A DNA stretch of 64,000 nucleotides from Thermoplasmata archaeon (GCA_021810045.1 JAJZJR010000001.1:310001-374000), one strand, 5' to 3'; positions 28,655 to 38,919 are shown, counted from the first letter of the stretch. Notes: generated from the sequence alone by a model not told the origin. Program-made: numbers and translations.

Positions 28655-29800
28655 TTGACAGACAAGGCAGAAGTAACACCGTGGGAGGTATCGGGTGAAC
28701 TCAAGGAAACTGATTACAGCAGGATTGCAGACCAGTTTGGAGCCAGGCTCATAGACCAGAAGATCCTTTCAGAAATCAAGGAAATAGCTGGTGAAATCCA
28801 CCCATTTCTGCATTATGGAATCTTCTTTGCTCACAGGGATCTCGACATAGTTCTGCAGAACTACAGGAAAGGTGAACCTTTCTACCTTTACACAGGGAGA
28901 GGCCCCTCGGGAAACATGCATCTTGGGCATCTCCTGCCATTTATGTTTACAAAATGGCTTCAGGAGAAATTTGACGTTGATCTGCTTATCCAGATCACTG
29001 ATGATGAGAAGTATCTGTTCAGAGACATCCCTGAGAATGAGATAAAATCAATTACCAGGAATAACATCCTCGACATACTCAGTCTTGGCTTTAACCCTGA
29101 GAAAACACACATTATTGTTGATTCAGAACAGGCAGGAATTCTGTACAACCAGGCGGTGAGAGTATCACGGCACATTACTGCATCAACTGCAAAGGCCGTA
29201 TTTGGCTTCACAGACAGTGACAGCATTGGGAAATATTTCTTTACCAGCATGCAGGCTGTCCCGGCATTTCTCCTTTCAGCACTGTCTGGAAAGAATATCA
29301 GATGCCTGATTCCGTATGCCATAGATCAGGACCCTCATTTCAAAGTTGCAAGGGATGTGATCCCAAAGCTTGGGTATGAAAAACCGTCCTCCATCATATC
29401 AAAATTCATACCCTCCCTCAAGGGAGGCGGTAAAATGTCATCTTCAGACACCAACAGTGGGATATACCTGGATGACAGCCCCAAGGTAGTGAGGAAAAAA
29501 CTGATGAAATATGCATTCTCAGGTGGCCGTGAGACCGCCGAAGAGCAGAGAAAGTATGGTGCAAATCCCGACATAGACTTTGCTTTCAATATATACAGGA
29601 TGCTTGAGCACGACCAGAAAAAGGTTGGTGATATATATTCAGGTTACAAGAACGGTGAAATACTGAGCGGTGAAATGAAACAGCTTGCCGCAGATACCAT
29701 AAGTGCGTTCCTTGAGACACTTAAGCCGGTGAGAGAACAGGCTGAAAGGAATTTCTCAGAATACATGTTTAACCCCGATGATTTTAGGGACAGATACTAA
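28655..29800 (+). CDS. trpS: Tryptophanyl-tRNA synthetase
   Basis: A 381-residue class I synthetase of the archaeal/eukaryotic type. The HIGH-equivalent is YTGRGPSGNMHLGHLLP and the KMSKS loop is GGKMSSSDTNSG. Trp-pocket and dimer segments such as IPYAIDQDPHF match archaeal TrpRS. The only plausible start is a TTG at 28655, preceded by AAGGGGAAA as ribosome binding site; there is no upstream ATG. Probably co-transcribed with mtnA. It ends 13 nt from the convergent MFS gene. Confidence 0.93.
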   Translation: MTDKAEVTPWEVSGELKETDYSRIADQFGARLIDQKILSEIKEIAGEIHPFLHYGIFFAHRDLDIVLQNYRKGEPFYLYTGRGPSGNMHLGHLLPFMFTKWLQEKFDVDLLIQITDDEKYLFRDIPENEIKSITRNNILDILSLGFNPEKTHIIVDSEQAGILYNQAVRVSRHITASTAKAVFGFTDSDSIGKYFFTSMQAVPAFLLSALSGKNIRCLIPYAIDQDPHFKVARDVIPKLGYEKPSSIISKFIPSLKGGGKMSSSDTNSGIYLDDSPKVVRKKLMKYAFSGGRETAEEQRKYGANPDIDFAFNIYRMLEHDQKKVGDIYSGYKNGEILSGEMKQLAADTISAFLETLKPVREQAERNFSEYMFNPDDFRDRY

Positions 29801-29813
29801 GAGATCTTTTGGC

Positions 29814-30986
29814 TCAATGAGTTGCAGTTTCAGGAAACTGATCTGCAACATGAGATTTTTTCCAGAAAGCTGCCATGAATACCATGACGCTTATGAAACC
29901 CCATACTGTAGTTAGGCCCCAAAGTTCATAAGAATTCGTTGTGAAGCTTAATACAGCACCTCCAATGAGCGGACCTATGGCTCTTCCTGCCGAGATAAAT
30001 GCATTGTAGGTCCCCATATTCCTCCCTATATTCTCTGGTTTTGATACCAAAGAAACCATGGCATACCCGGCAGGGAAGGTGAAGTTCTCCCCCATAGTAA
30101 GAATTACAGTAGCAAAAATGAAACCAGGCAGGGCGGAGAAAAACGCATAGAGGAAAAAACCGAAGGAATAGAGAATGCCGCCAATGATAAAAGAAAGATA
30201 ATTACCGATTTTTCTTGATATCTTGTATACTAAACCCTGGGCAGCAATAACCACTATTCCGTTTGTGAGGTATATTAACCCAATTTCATTGAAATTCAGA
30301 TGCCTTATTATCTTGGCATAGTTGGACAGAGTTATGGTCTCCTGTGCCTGTACAATGAAGAGGAGAAGAGCAACGAATGACAGTACTATCAGCATGCGGT
30401 TTGCTGCATTGAGTTCCACTGTTCTTGTACCAGTTGATGAGACTTCCTTCAGGGTAAGTGAGAGCAAAAACCCTGCAGATGCTGTCACCAGTCCGAACAG
30501 GAAAAGATAAAAGAAGTCCCCTCCGAATATTAAGAAACCTCCAAGGGCTGGCCCTATCCCCCAACCTATGTTGTTGCCTATTCTCAAAATTGAGAAACCC
30601 CGGAGTTTTACTGCACTGGATTCTGACACTATTGCATTGGCAGCTGGAGCCTGAGATGCATTTGAGATCATCAGGCCCACAAATACAATCGGGTAAAGGA
30701 GGGGGGATTGCCTTATGGTGGGACTTGAAACAAGAACTGCAAAAAGTATGGCACTTATTGCCATTGATAATACGACGAATCTCTTGTAGCCAAACCTGTC
30801 AGCGAGGATACCAGCATAAATCTGCAAGCCTGCTGCAACTGCACTTCCTGCGGTTATAATCAGACCGTCCTGAAGTATGGAGAGCCCCAGGTTTGTTCTA
30901 AGATAGAGGGCACTGTAAATCCAGATGGATGAATAACCAAGGCCACGTAAAGTGGATAGAATAGTTACGGTTTCTACGTTCTTCAA
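29814..30986 (-). CDS. Major facilitator superfamily transporter
   Basis: A 390-residue protein with about 12 hydrophobic helices. The loop between helices 2 and 3 has the MFS motif GILADRFGYKRFV. The family includes sugar, amino-acid and drug transporters and the substrate cannot be read from sequence. I place the start at the TTG at 30986, because a TATA element TTTAAATAAT (31011-31020) lies about 29 nt upstream; the longer frame to 31040 would start inside that promoter. Confidence 0.8.
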   Translation of the reverse strand: MKNVETVTILSTLRGLGYSSIWIYSALYLRTNLGLSILQDGLIITAGSAVAAGLQIYAGILADRFGYKRFVVLSMAISAILFAVLVSSPTIRQSPLLYPIVFVGLMISNASQAPAANAIVSESSAVKLRGFSILRIGNNIGWGIGPALGGFLIFGGDFFYLFLFGLVTASAGFLLSLTLKEVSSTGTRTVELNAANRMLIVLSFVALLLFIVQAQETITLSNYAKIIRHLNFNEIGLIYLTNGIVVIAAQGLVYKISRKIGNYLSFIIGGILYSFGFFLYAFFSALPGFIFATVILTMGENFTFPAGYAMVSLVSKPENIGRNMGTYNAFISAGRAIGPLIGGAVLSFTTNSYELWGLTTVWGFISVMVFMAAFWKKSHVADQFPETATH

Positions 30987-31077
30987 GGCGGTTTCTGGAA
31001 ATATTGTGCAATTATTTAAACGATAGGAAATACAAAACAACCAGTAATATGATCAAAGAAGAAATTGAATTGAAAAT

Positions 31078-31196
31078 GTGACAGCGAATCACATTTCCCA
31101 TCCCCTCGCGGAAGACAGTACGCGTGTGAAACGTGGCAGGCTTTACCGTCGGGTTCGGAATGAGACCGGGTGTGACCCTACCACTATGGCCGTCAC
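31078..31196 (-). rRNA. rrf: 5S ribosomal RNA
   Basis: About 119 nt on the minus strand. The ends GTGACGGC (from 31196) and GCTGTCAC (to 31078) pair as helix I; the internal GGCCATAG, CACACCCGGTCTCATTCC and GAACCCGACGG segments are typical of 5S rRNA. There is no 16S or 23S gene next to it, in line with the unlinked rRNA genes of Thermoplasma relatives. A TATA box CTATAAAAG at 31217-31225 is about 25 nt upstream of the 5' end. Confidence 0.92.
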
Positions 31197-31289
31197 GGAC
31201 ACTAAATAGAAGGGCTCTATAAAAGAGTTTCTCTCTGATAGGTCAATCAAAACATGTTTGTTTAAGTACCATAAACACAATTATCCTTT

Positions 31290-32657
31290 ATGAGTTATCT
31301 TATTGTCACAAGCAGGTGTCCAATATCGCATGAAAAGATTGGTGGCAATGAGACCTTAAAGAAGAACGTTGGAGGCGTTGCCACAGCCCTTAGCAGAGCC
31401 ATGAGACAGGAAGGAGGTACATGGATTTGCTGGGGTGATGGTAATATGGATCACAAGTATCCTGAAGAAAACTATGACGGATACAAAATTGTAAGAATCT
31501 TCCTGACTAGCAGAGAACGAAAAGGCTTCTACGACGATTATGCAAATGGAACCCTATGGCCACTTTTCCATTACTTCCGGGACAGAATGAAGCTGACCAG
31601 CACAGGGATATCCTATTACCGGCAGATAAATGAGAGATTTGCCGATGCAGTGGCCAAGAACGCTAAACCGGGACAAAAAATATGGATCCATGATTATCAG
31701 CTGGCCCTTCTTCCCAAGATGCTCAGGGACAGGGGACTTGATAACTTCATAATGACAACATGGCACATCCCATGGGTTGCAAGTGAATTCTATGCTACAC
31801 TCCCGGAAGCCAAGGAGCTGTTGGAAGGCATAACCGCATCTGACATGATAACATTTCACACTGTACTGTACAGGAAAAACTTCCTGGAATCCTGTGAAAA
31901 CATCCTTGGTAAAGTCACGGGAATAGAGAAGAAACTTTACACATTCTCCCTGGGCATAGATTCCCAGTACTATTCTGGTAATCCAGCCAACAGGCAGAAT
32001 ATTGAGCTGAAAAATAACCGGAAACTTATCCTAAGCATCGACAGGTTGGATTATACAAAAGGTCTTGTAAACAGGGCACTTGCGATTGAGGCCCTTCTGA
32101 AAAGACATCCGGAAGATGCCAGGAAATTTACCTATGTCATGATAGTAACGCCAAGCAGGACATCAGTTACTGAGTACATTAACATGAAAAAAGAACTCGA
32201 AATGACTGTTGGAAGAATCAACGGGACCTATTCTGACCTTAACTGGCAACCAATAATATACCTTTACAGGAGAGTAACAGACAGGCAGCTGATGAATTAT
32301 TACAGATCCGCGAATGTTGCACTTATAACGCCACTTATTGATGGTTTGAACCTTGTAAGCAAGGAATTTGTTGCAGCCACAAAGAATGGAGTATTGATTC
32401 TTTCGAGATTTGCAGGTGCGTCATTTGACCTCAGTGCTTCTTTGAAAGTTAATCCAAACGATTTAAATGAAGTGGCGGATAAACTGGACGAAGCCCTTCA
32501 TATGCCTGAAAATGAAATTCAGTTCAGGCTTGAGAGCATGAAGGAAAATGTTATTAAAAAAGACATAAACTGGTGGCTTTCAAAAATTTCATCCACTGCG
32601 GAAAATATGGAAGGAAAGATTCATGGAAAACCAGAAAGTGCTGAATATACTCCTTGA
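31290..32657 (+). CDS. otsA: Trehalose-6-phosphate synthase (GT20)
   Basis: A 455-residue glycosyltransferase joining a nucleotide-activated glucose to glucose-6-phosphate. Features: NVGGVATALSRAM near residues 26-38 (phosphate-binding glycine loop), IWIHDYQLALLPKML, SIDRLDYTKGL and TPLIDGLNLVSKEF, all conserved in OtsA. otsB follows with a 35-nt overlap. A TTTAAG element at 31261-31266 is about 26 nt before the ATG with no ribosome binding site, suggesting a leaderless operon. Trehalose would serve as compatible solute or stress protectant. Confidence 0.92.
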   Translation: MSYLIVTSRCPISHEKIGGNETLKKNVGGVATALSRAMRQEGGTWICWGDGNMDHKYPEENYDGYKIVRIFLTSRERKGFYDDYANGTLWPLFHYFRDRMKLTSTGISYYRQINERFADAVAKNAKPGQKIWIHDYQLALLPKMLRDRGLDNFIMTTWHIPWVASEFYATLPEAKELLEGITASDMITFHTVLYRKNFLESCENILGKVTGIEKKLYTFSLGIDSQYYSGNPANRQNIELKNNRKLILSIDRLDYTKGLVNRALAIEALLKRHPEDARKFTYVMIVTPSRTSVTEYINMKKELEMTVGRINGTYSDLNWQPIIYLYRRVTDRQLMNYYRSANVALITPLIDGLNLVSKEFVAATKNGVLILSRFAGASFDLSASLKVNPNDLNEVADKLDEALHMPENEIQFRLESMKENVIKKDINWWLSKISSTAENMEGKIHGKPESAEYTP

Positions 32658-33351
32658 TTTCAGGCAAATAAGGGACAGCGATCCAGTAATTTTCCTAGAC
32701 TATGACGGTACCCTTGTTCCTATTATAAAGAATCCCGAAGAATCCTATCCGGATCACGAAATAATGGGAATACTCGAGCTTCTGAGGAAAAAGTATGAAT
32801 TATATATCGTAACAGGCAGATCTTTAAGAGAGATCAGGGAATTCATCGGGCCTTCTTTCAATGTTATGGCGCTGCACGGTGCAATATTGTCACTCGAAGA
32901 TGGAACAACAAATTTTGTCAACAACTATTCTAAATACAGAAAGATATGCGATAACATTTACGAAAAAAAGGACGAATTTGTTAAAAAATACCCCGGAGTA
33001 CAGATAATTAACAAGGATGGTGGCCTGGTGTTCACCAAATGGTATGTTTCACCAGATCTTTATGAAAAGCTCCAGGAAGATGTGAGAAACATAGCCACCC
33101 GGACAGGGATGTACCTCTATCTTGGGAAAATGATTGTTGAACTGCGTATCCCTGGTGCTGACAAGGGAAAAGCAATCAAGGAATTGAGAAAAGGAAGACC
33201 TGCACTCATTGCTGGAGATGACATCACAGACGAGGATGCGTTCAGATTGAACCCCGATACAGTATCTATCCACATTGGTAAGGGTGAAACAGCTGCAAAG
33301 CATACCCTGGAAAACTATCTGGAACTAAGAGAACTCCTCAAGGCATTATAA
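32623..33351 (+). CDS. otsB: Trehalose-6-phosphate phosphatase
   Basis: A 242-residue HAD-family phosphatase. Motif I is FLDYDGTLVPI, motif II IVTGRSLREI, and motif IV IAGDDITDEDAF; the cap segment ALHGAILS is typical for OtsB. It releases trehalose from its 6-phosphate and completes the pathway started by the overlapping otsA. The last 6 nt overlap the 3' end of the opposing nitrilase-family gene. Confidence 0.92.
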   Translation: MENQKVLNILLDFRQIRDSDPVIFLDYDGTLVPIIKNPEESYPDHEIMGILELLRKKYELYIVTGRSLREIREFIGPSFNVMALHGAILSLEDGTTNFVNNYSKYRKICDNIYEKKDEFVKKYPGVQIINKDGGLVFTKWYVSPDLYEKLQEDVRNIATRTGMYLYLGKMIVELRIPGADKGKAIKELRKGRPALIAGDDITDEDAFRLNPDTVSIHIGKGETAAKHTLENYLELRELLKAL

Positions 33352-34149
33352 GCCGGATACATCATACATATCCTTTCTTCTCTGCTTCATCATCGGGACA
33401 TCTTCCGCATATTTGCCTATAATGTTAATGTCAAGATCACAGGCCATGACGTCTTCATCATTTTGGGTTTCTGCGAGAACGTCGCCATATGGACTTACAA
33501 CCATGCTGTGTCCAGTGAAATCTTTCCCGCATTGTGCAGTACCTAAAACAAAAATGCCATTTTCAATAGCTCTTGCCCGAAGCAATGTTTTCCATGTTTC
33601 AAGTTTACGCTCACCAGCGTACCAACCTGCCTGATAGGATAATACCTGAACCCCAAGGAGCTTCAATAACCTCGCGGGTTCCGGGAATCTTAAATCGTAA
33701 CATATCTGAAGACCAAAGTTTACCGATCTTACTGTCGTGGGACCCGGGTTTAATCTTCCGATTTCGTAAAGACTGCTTTCCAGTTTGGAGTATGCATCAA
33801 ATAAATGCAATTTCCTATACTTCCCTATTATCATACCTAGGTCGTCTATGAGTACAGATGTGTTAAATGGCCTAAGAGTTCCATAATTCTTTTCCGAAAC
33901 ATTCAGGAGAGTGTAGACGGAATTCTTTTTTGACAGTCCCATAAATGTAGTTACAAAATCACCGTCTAGAGGTTCCGAGTTCGTCTTTAGGCCTTCTGGA
34001 TCTGAATAATCCGGTGACACCATCTGGTACTCGGGAAAAATAATCATATCCGGTTTCGATTTTATTGCCTCGTTGAATAGCTTCACAGACTTATCGAGAT
34101 TGACCTTCTTATCCGTTCCTGATGCCATTTGAACAAGAGCGACCTTCAT
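33346..34149 (-). CDS. Nitrilase/carbon-nitrogen hydrolase family amidase
   Basis: A 267-residue enzyme with the nitrilase-superfamily triad: Glu in IIFPEYQM, Lys in GKYRKLHLFD, Cys in LQICYDLRFPE. The family hydrolyses small amides such as omega-amides or N-carbamoyl compounds; the exact substrate is uncertain. It begins at the end of top6A: a GTG at 34158 overlaps the top6A stop, and an ATG at 34149 after GTGATC is my preferred start because family members begin MKVALVQM. Confidence 0.82.
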   Translation of the reverse strand: MKVALVQMASGTDKKVNLDKSVKLFNEAIKSKPDMIIFPEYQMVSPDYSDPEGLKTNSEPLDGDFVTTFMGLSKKNSVYTLLNVSEKNYGTLRPFNTSVLIDDLGMIIGKYRKLHLFDAYSKLESSLYEIGRLNPGPTTVRSVNFGLQICYDLRFPEPARLLKLLGVQVLSYQAGWYAGERKLETWKTLLRARAIENGIFVLGTAQCGKDFTGHSMVVSPYGDVLAETQNDEDVMACDLDINIIGKYAEDVPMMKQRRKDMYDVSGL

Positions 34150-34157
34150 TTTGATCA

Positions 34158-35249
34158 CTACATGAATCCTGTCAAATCTGATAACTTCTCCGGCAGATAC
34201 GTTGAAGTGACATAATTAAGACCATATTTTGCAAGTGCCTGCTGCTCAGCCTTTTTGCCAATGCTGAGCATGGTTTCAATCTCGTCCCTCCACTGCTCAG
34301 ACTGGAATCTTGGATCCTTTAGCTCAGCGTTAAGGGCAGCAATATCTTTGTCACTTAAGTCGTCTGTTGGCAGTTTATAGTTCAGAATGTCACTTGCAGT
34401 TATACCGATGTACTCTGCGGTAGGGACTGCAAGATAATGAGAAATATGGGCCGTTTTAATTGCTCCATATGCTATTGATGCGTATATTCTGAATGACCAT
34501 GGATCCCCATCAGTGAAGACATAAACGGGGAGATTGTGTTCCTCATTTATCCTTTTAAGCAGTCTTCTGGTGCTTCTTGCAGGCTGGCCCTTAAGATGAA
34601 CAAGAAGACAGTTGTTTGATTCATCAAACCCGTTCTCTACAAGTCTGTCAAACATACCTCCTGTTTCTATTGCCAGGATAAATTTGGCATTGACATCCTT
34701 AATCCTTAGTTTGTCCTCCTCGACACTGTAGGGTATTCCATAACCCCCATCACCTACATCATCCCTGCAGTTGATTTTCTTAAATTCTCCCTTTCTTGTC
34801 CTTTCCTCGATAGTGATATCGCCCATTATGCTGGCCCCGTTTTCTTCAGGCCTTAGCTTGAAATCCTCCCTTAGAAGTGAGGAAAGAACTTCGAGGTCTT
34901 CCGCCATGAGGTTAGATTCATCCTGTGTTGCAAATTTTCCAAGATTCCAACCTTCAGAAATGTAATACATTTCTCTCAGGGTTGAAGATTTGCTCTCCTT
35001 TAGCATTTCCCTTATAAAATCGACCATGTACAGAACTTTGACCATATACTCTGCACCGTCTACTGCTTTCCCGGATCTGGTGACAGTCGAATCCCCATAT
35101 CGCCATACAGAAAGCATGGGGTCCAGGACTATGTTTTCCTTGCTTCTTGATGGCATGGATATTTCCGGTATTTCACCAGAGGAAAGCATCGAGTAGATGC
35201 TGTTTACCATTTCCTCCAGTTTCCTGGTTGTCTCATCTGTCGCCATCAT
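34158..35249 (-). CDS. top6A: DNA topoisomerase VI subunit A
   Basis: A 363-residue Spo11-like DNA-cleaving subunit. The 5Y-CAP domain has the tyrosine pair in [11 protein letters not shown] (residues 95-96), and the TOPRIM domain has [15 protein letters not shown] and [16 protein letters not shown]. It makes transient double-strand breaks in an A2B2 complex to relax DNA and separate linked DNA. Overlaps the end of top6B by 4 nt. As far as I know Thermoplasma, Picrophilus and Ferroplasma lack Topo VI, so its presence is noteworthy. Confidence 0.94.
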   Translation of the reverse strand: MMATDETTRKLEEMVNSIYSMLSSGEIPEISMPSRSKENIVLDPMLSVWRYGDSTVTRSGKAVDGAEYMVKVLYMVDFIREMLKESKSSTLREMYYISEGWNLGKFATQDESNLMAEDLEVLSSLLREDFKLRPEENGASIMGDITIEERTRKGEFKKINCRDDVGDGGYGIPYSVEEDKLRIKDVNAKFILAIETGGMFDRLVENGFDESNNCLLVHLKGQPARSTRRLLKRINEEHNLPVYVFTDGDPWSFRIYASIAYGAIKTAHISHYLAVPTAEYIGITASDILNYKLPTDDLSDKDIAALNAELKDPRFQSEQWRDEIETMLSIGKKAEQQALAKYGLNYVTSTYLPEKLSDLTGFM

Positions 35250-37120
35250 TCCTCACCTTCCGTTTCAATTATACTCACAGTTTCTGTTCCAAAATCAGCA
35301 GGCAACGGTTCTGCCCCCTGTACCCTGACAGGATCTATACCAGTGAAATAGTAGTTTGTCCCTGGATAATCAGGAATTTTCCCTTTTAAAGAAAATGTGA
35401 CAGTAAACTCACTGGCAGGTTCAAGTTCCTTTACCTCCCATTTCAGATCTGGCCCTTCATAATCCCCTGTGGGAGGGTCGGCAATGAGATTCATTGAGAT
35501 ATTCTTTCTTGTATAGTTTATTATTTTCATGTCAATTTCAACACCATCTGCAACTTTCCTGAATTGCTCTGTAACAAACACTACATTGGCAATTTTTGAT
35601 ATGACACTTTCAAGATTTGGGACTTCTTTGCCAAGTATTTCTGATGCCTTTCTTCCGATCTCGGGAATAAGTGTATTGACAAGCCTGAATTTTTCATATA
35701 TTTTAGCTCTCTTGTCCTTTTTACCCAGAAATGATTTTACCCCTCTGCCCAGTGACCTGAGGCACAGGGATATTTCCGCCGTTATTGCATCAACGTTTGC
35801 CAGTGCCTCTTTTGACTCAGAAGTGAAAGGGATACGTATCCCATACACGTGTACAAAGATGATTGCTGGCCCATATGGTATCCCCTGTCCGCCTTTTTGA
35901 TCGAAACCATACTGCCTCCAATCCATTTCTGAAATTGCTTTTGTTATGGCACAAGCACCTGGTTGATACAGCAATGGTACCTTATTCGCAAATCTCACAA
36001 CCCTAACTGGCTGATCGTTTGGCAAATCACCGCCATAAACTATGCCGGCTTCAACAGAGAAGGGATTGCCGTTGTAGACTGTAATAGGTCTTGATACAGG
36101 TTTTCCATAGTGTGAAGGATGGTTTTCCTCATAAACGCTCTTAAGTCCCTTTTTAATAAATTCTGAACCAAGGGGAGAAAGACAGTCTGTTGGAGGGGGC
36201 ATAAGCTTCACTGACTTAAATGCCTCACTGAGTTTTTTTATGTCCTGCAGGGAAAGTTCAGAAGGTTTCTTATTGCCGGATAAACCTGAAGAAGACAGTA
36301 TTTCTTCTGCAACCTTATCACTTATTCTGTTAAAGTCATCTTTCAAAAAGTGCAAGACATCGGATGATGCTGTATTTTTTGCCATACTGCTTATATCACC
36401 CAGTTCTAACCCGAGAGGATGGGGTTTTATCCCAATGGCCGGTTTGGAAAGAACATCTGTAACCCTTTGGATTTCGTAGCTTTTGCCATCAGGGTCCACA
36501 AGGGTTAATGTAGCATTCGGGTTTGCAACTGCACATTCCCGCATGTATTCGAGAATTGACTGTTTCCCCACCTGATATTTTCCTTTAGCAGGTATCGAAA
36601 TAAGTGTGCCATGGGGTTTGTCCCAGATTACAGGCTTTTCACTGTGAATATCTGCTTTGTTTTCCTTCACGTTTATTCCAAGAACAAAATCATAGGCTAC
36701 GTCATCTTCCTTTCTCCTTGTCTTTACCTGGGAAGGGCGTGCAGTAGTGATCTGGCCATAAAGGATGGCGGCGGTTATCCCAATCCCCTGTTGGCCCCTG
36801 GACTGCTTAAAGGAGTGGAAACGGGAACCATAAAGTAACTTTCCAAATACATTTGGAACCTGTTTTCTCTCTATTCCGGGTCCGTTGTCCTCAACAGATA
36901 CAACGAATTCATCTCCTTCTATTTTTTCTAATGAAACTTTGACTTCCGGAAGGATTCCATGTTCTTCACATGCATCCAGAGAATTATCGAGAGCTTCCTT
37001 CACTATCATGAAGAGAGATTTCTGAGGAGAGTCAAAACCCAGTATGTGTCTATTCTTTTCAAAGAATTCAGAAATAGATGCTTCCCTGAATTCAGATATG
37101 GTGGCCTTTCGAGGAGGCAT
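35246..37120 (-). CDS. top6B: DNA topoisomerase VI subunit B
   Basis: A 624-residue GHKL ATPase subunit. ATP-binding motifs: [17 protein letters not shown] (N box), VEDNGPGI (G1) and [17 protein letters not shown] (G2); the transducer domain carries the switch Lys region near [12 protein letters not shown]. It couples ATP binding to opening of the A subunit gate. I choose the ATG at 37120, since the ATG at 37144 would sit in the A/T-rich promoter AATAATTTAT (about 37146-37156), which is the right distance for a leaderless start at 37120. Confidence 0.94.
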   Translation of the reverse strand: MPPRKATISEFREASISEFFEKNRHILGFDSPQKSLFMIVKEALDNSLDACEEHGILPEVKVSLEKIEGDEFVVSVEDNGPGIERKQVPNVFGKLLYGSRFHSFKQSRGQQGIGITAAILYGQITTARPSQVKTRRKEDDVAYDFVLGINVKENKADIHSEKPVIWDKPHGTLISIPAKGKYQVGKQSILEYMRECAVANPNATLTLVDPDGKSYEIQRVTDVLSKPAIGIKPHPLGLELGDISSMAKNTASSDVLHFLKDDFNRISDKVAEEILSSSGLSGNKKPSELSLQDIKKLSEAFKSVKLMPPPTDCLSPLGSEFIKKGLKSVYEENHPSHYGKPVSRPITVYNGNPFSVEAGIVYGGDLPNDQPVRVVRFANKVPLLYQPGACAITKAISEMDWRQYGFDQKGGQGIPYGPAIIFVHVYGIRIPFTSESKEALANVDAITAEISLCLRSLGRGVKSFLGKKDKRAKIYEKFRLVNTLIPEIGRKASEILGKEVPNLESVISKIANVVFVTEQFRKVADGVEIDMKIINYTRKNISMNLIADPPTGDYEGPDLKWEVKELEPASEFTVTFSLKGKIPDYPGTNYYFTGIDPVRVQGAEPLPADFGTETVSIIETEGEE

Positions 37121-37234
37121 TGATGTGCCATATGCAAAGAGCATAAATTATTTTGTCTGACAAAAGGGGTGAAATCTATGAGATATATTTACAGAATTTT
37201 GTATAAATAAGAAAAAAGTGGGTGATCGAAAAAC

Positions 37235-37993
37235 TCATCCAAAATAGCCAAGATCGTCTTTCTGAGCCACTTTTGTCTGGACATCTTCCTGCATCTTTTC
37301 TGTTATCTGCTCTATCTGCTTGCTCCTTTCTTCTAATTCAGTGAGATCCAGATCGAGTCCTAAAATTCCCTTGAGAACTCTTACAATTTCCCTTGCACCT
37401 TTGGGATCAGCAAAATACCCTGACGTTTCCCCCATGAGGCATGCTCCATTCATGGAGAATATTTCCTTTCCCAGACCGAGCATAACTCCGGCTGATCCAA
37501 CAATTCCCCCACCTGGTTCTCCTTTGGGAAACACAACTCCGTTCTCCTTAAGGTCGTTAAGGAGGTTGGTGTTTGTTACTGCACCGAGAACTCTTGGCGT
37601 TTCTACGATCTTGCCGGTGCTGTATCCGCCTAAAGTATAAACGAAGGAGACGTTGAGTTTTGCTGCCAATTCAAGGATTATGTGGGATATTTCGTACTGT
37701 CCTTCTTGAGTTGTACCCTGAAAATCCCCTACGAGAACAAGCAGATCGTTCTCTTTTCCTGTTTTCTTGTAATAAATACTGTTCCGAACAAGCTTCACCA
37801 CGCCGTCATCATCTATGAAAACCTGTGGTGGCAGGTACTGTGAGAAAACATCTGCCAGTTTCTGCATTTTAAGTTTCTCAATTAAGTATTCTGCAGCAAT
37901 TTTGCCGACATTTCCTATACCAGGCAACCCACCGATGAGGATGGGATTCTTAAGCCTCGGTCTCTTATATTGGTTGATTATGATCTTTTCCAT
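37235..37993 (-). CDS. PAC2-family proteasome assembly chaperone
   Basis: A 252-residue protein of the PAC2/DUF75 family. The N-terminal NPILIGGLPGIGNVGKIAAEYL, the central YTLGGYSTGKIVETPRVLGA and LMGETSGYFADPKGA are characteristic. Archaeal homologues (PbaA/PbaB) help assemble 20S proteasome alpha rings. The C terminus is a Gln/Glu-rich helix. Its ATG overlaps the nop10 stop by one nucleotide (TAATG), making it the last gene of the rpl44e operon. Confidence 0.88.
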   Translation of the reverse strand: MEKIIINQYKRPRLKNPILIGGLPGIGNVGKIAAEYLIEKLKMQKLADVFSQYLPPQVFIDDDGVVKLVRNSIYYKKTGKENDLLVLVGDFQGTTQEGQYEISHIILELAAKLNVSFVYTLGGYSTGKIVETPRVLGAVTNTNLLNDLKENGVVFPKGEPGGGIVGSAGVMLGLGKEIFSMNGACLMGETSGYFADPKGAREIVRVLKGILGLDLDLTELEERSKQIEQITEKMQEDVQTKVAQKDDLGYFG

Positions 37994-38151
37994 TATTCTT
38001 CCTCCTCCATCTTGAGCCTGAATCTCTGGAACCTGTCCAGCGGTGAATATCTTGGGGGTAATGCAACATCAGCAAATGTACCGCATTCAGGACACTGCTC
38101 CTTCATTGTATAAGTATAACAGTTTCTGCATTTTCTTATTAATGAACGCAT
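37993..38151 (-). CDS. nop10: H/ACA RNP protein Nop10
   Basis: A 52-residue protein read directly from the minus strand. It starts MRSLIRKCRNCYTYTMKEQC, continues PECG, and ends with the PPRYSPLDRFQRFR linker and an acidic tail. The four Cys form the Nop10 zinc ribbon; the PPRYSP segment wraps around Cbf5 in the box H/ACA pseudouridylation complex. A TGAGGTAA ribosome binding site precedes the ATG. It lies between aIF2alpha and the PAC2 gene, the common archaeal order. Confidence 0.93.
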   Translation of the reverse strand: MRSLIRKCRNCYTYTMKEQCPECGTFADVALPPRYSPLDRFQRFRLKMEEEE

Positions 38152-38163
38152 TTTACCTCAGGT

Positions 38164-38919
38164 CTATTTTCTTACGAACTCAGCTATTACGCCTTTCTTT
38201 TTAGATAAGTCCAGTATATTCTGTACAGCTTTTTTTAATACATCTTCGGCGGATTTATAGTCTTTGTCCGTAACTGTTAACCTGTATCTTGGAGCCCCCG
38301 CGTACTGGATTTCCACATTTTCCTGCATTGCTGCTGTAAGAACTTCCTTGAGAAGCTCAACGCCATTTGGGGCAAGAGAATATGCTTCAACATAACCGCC
38401 TATCTTTATGTATGGTAGAACAACGTTTTCCTTGGCAACCTTTTTAAAGGTCTCCTTCCATTTGTCATTTGATTCAGGAAGCCAATCCTCACTTGCTGAT
38501 GCGTCTTCAAATGCATCATAAAGTGTGCCATACTGTTCTCTGAGCTCTTCAGCAAATTCCTTTTCTGCATTTTCTACGGAAATCTTTAGTTGAGAGGCTA
38601 CAATTTCCAGAAGTTTTTCTGCCTTCTGTTCATTTTTCCAGCCGGAAATCTTTTCCCTTTTCTGGTGTTCGTTTACCCTTTTAAGGGAAAGATCCACATA
38701 TCCTCGACCAGTATCAACATTCAAGACCTTGCAGACTGTCTTTTGACCTTCCCTGAGATAATCTCGTATATGCTTAACCCATCCAGTTGCCACTTCAGCA
38801 ATGTGGATAAAACCTTCCTTTCCAGGGTATTCTTCTAATTTAACGTTAGCGCCAAAACCTTTTACTTCCTTGATGGTAACGACTACCAGGTCACCAACTT
38901 CAGGAAGATCTTTTCTCAT
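38164..38919 (-). CDS. eif2a: Translation initiation factor aIF2 subunit alpha
   Basis: A 251-residue subunit with an N-terminal S1/OB domain (PEVGDLVVVTIKEVKGFGA, KEGFIHIAEV, VDLSLKRV), a helical middle domain and a C-terminal alpha-beta domain (RYRLTVTDKDYKSAEDVL). It helps aIF2gamma bind initiator tRNA. The ATG overlaps the rps27e stop by 4 nt. Confidence 0.94.
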   Translation of the reverse strand: MRKDLPEVGDLVVVTIKEVKGFGANVKLEEYPGKEGFIHIAEVATGWVKHIRDYLREGQKTVCKVLNVDTGRGYVDLSLKRVNEHQKREKISGWKNEQKAEKLLEIVASQLKISVENAEKEFAEELREQYGTLYDAFEDASASEDWLPESNDKWKETFKKVAKENVVLPYIKIGGYVEAYSLAPNGVELLKEVLTAAMQENVEIQYAGAPRYRLTVTDKDYKSAEDVLKKAVQNILDLSKKKGVIAEFVRK

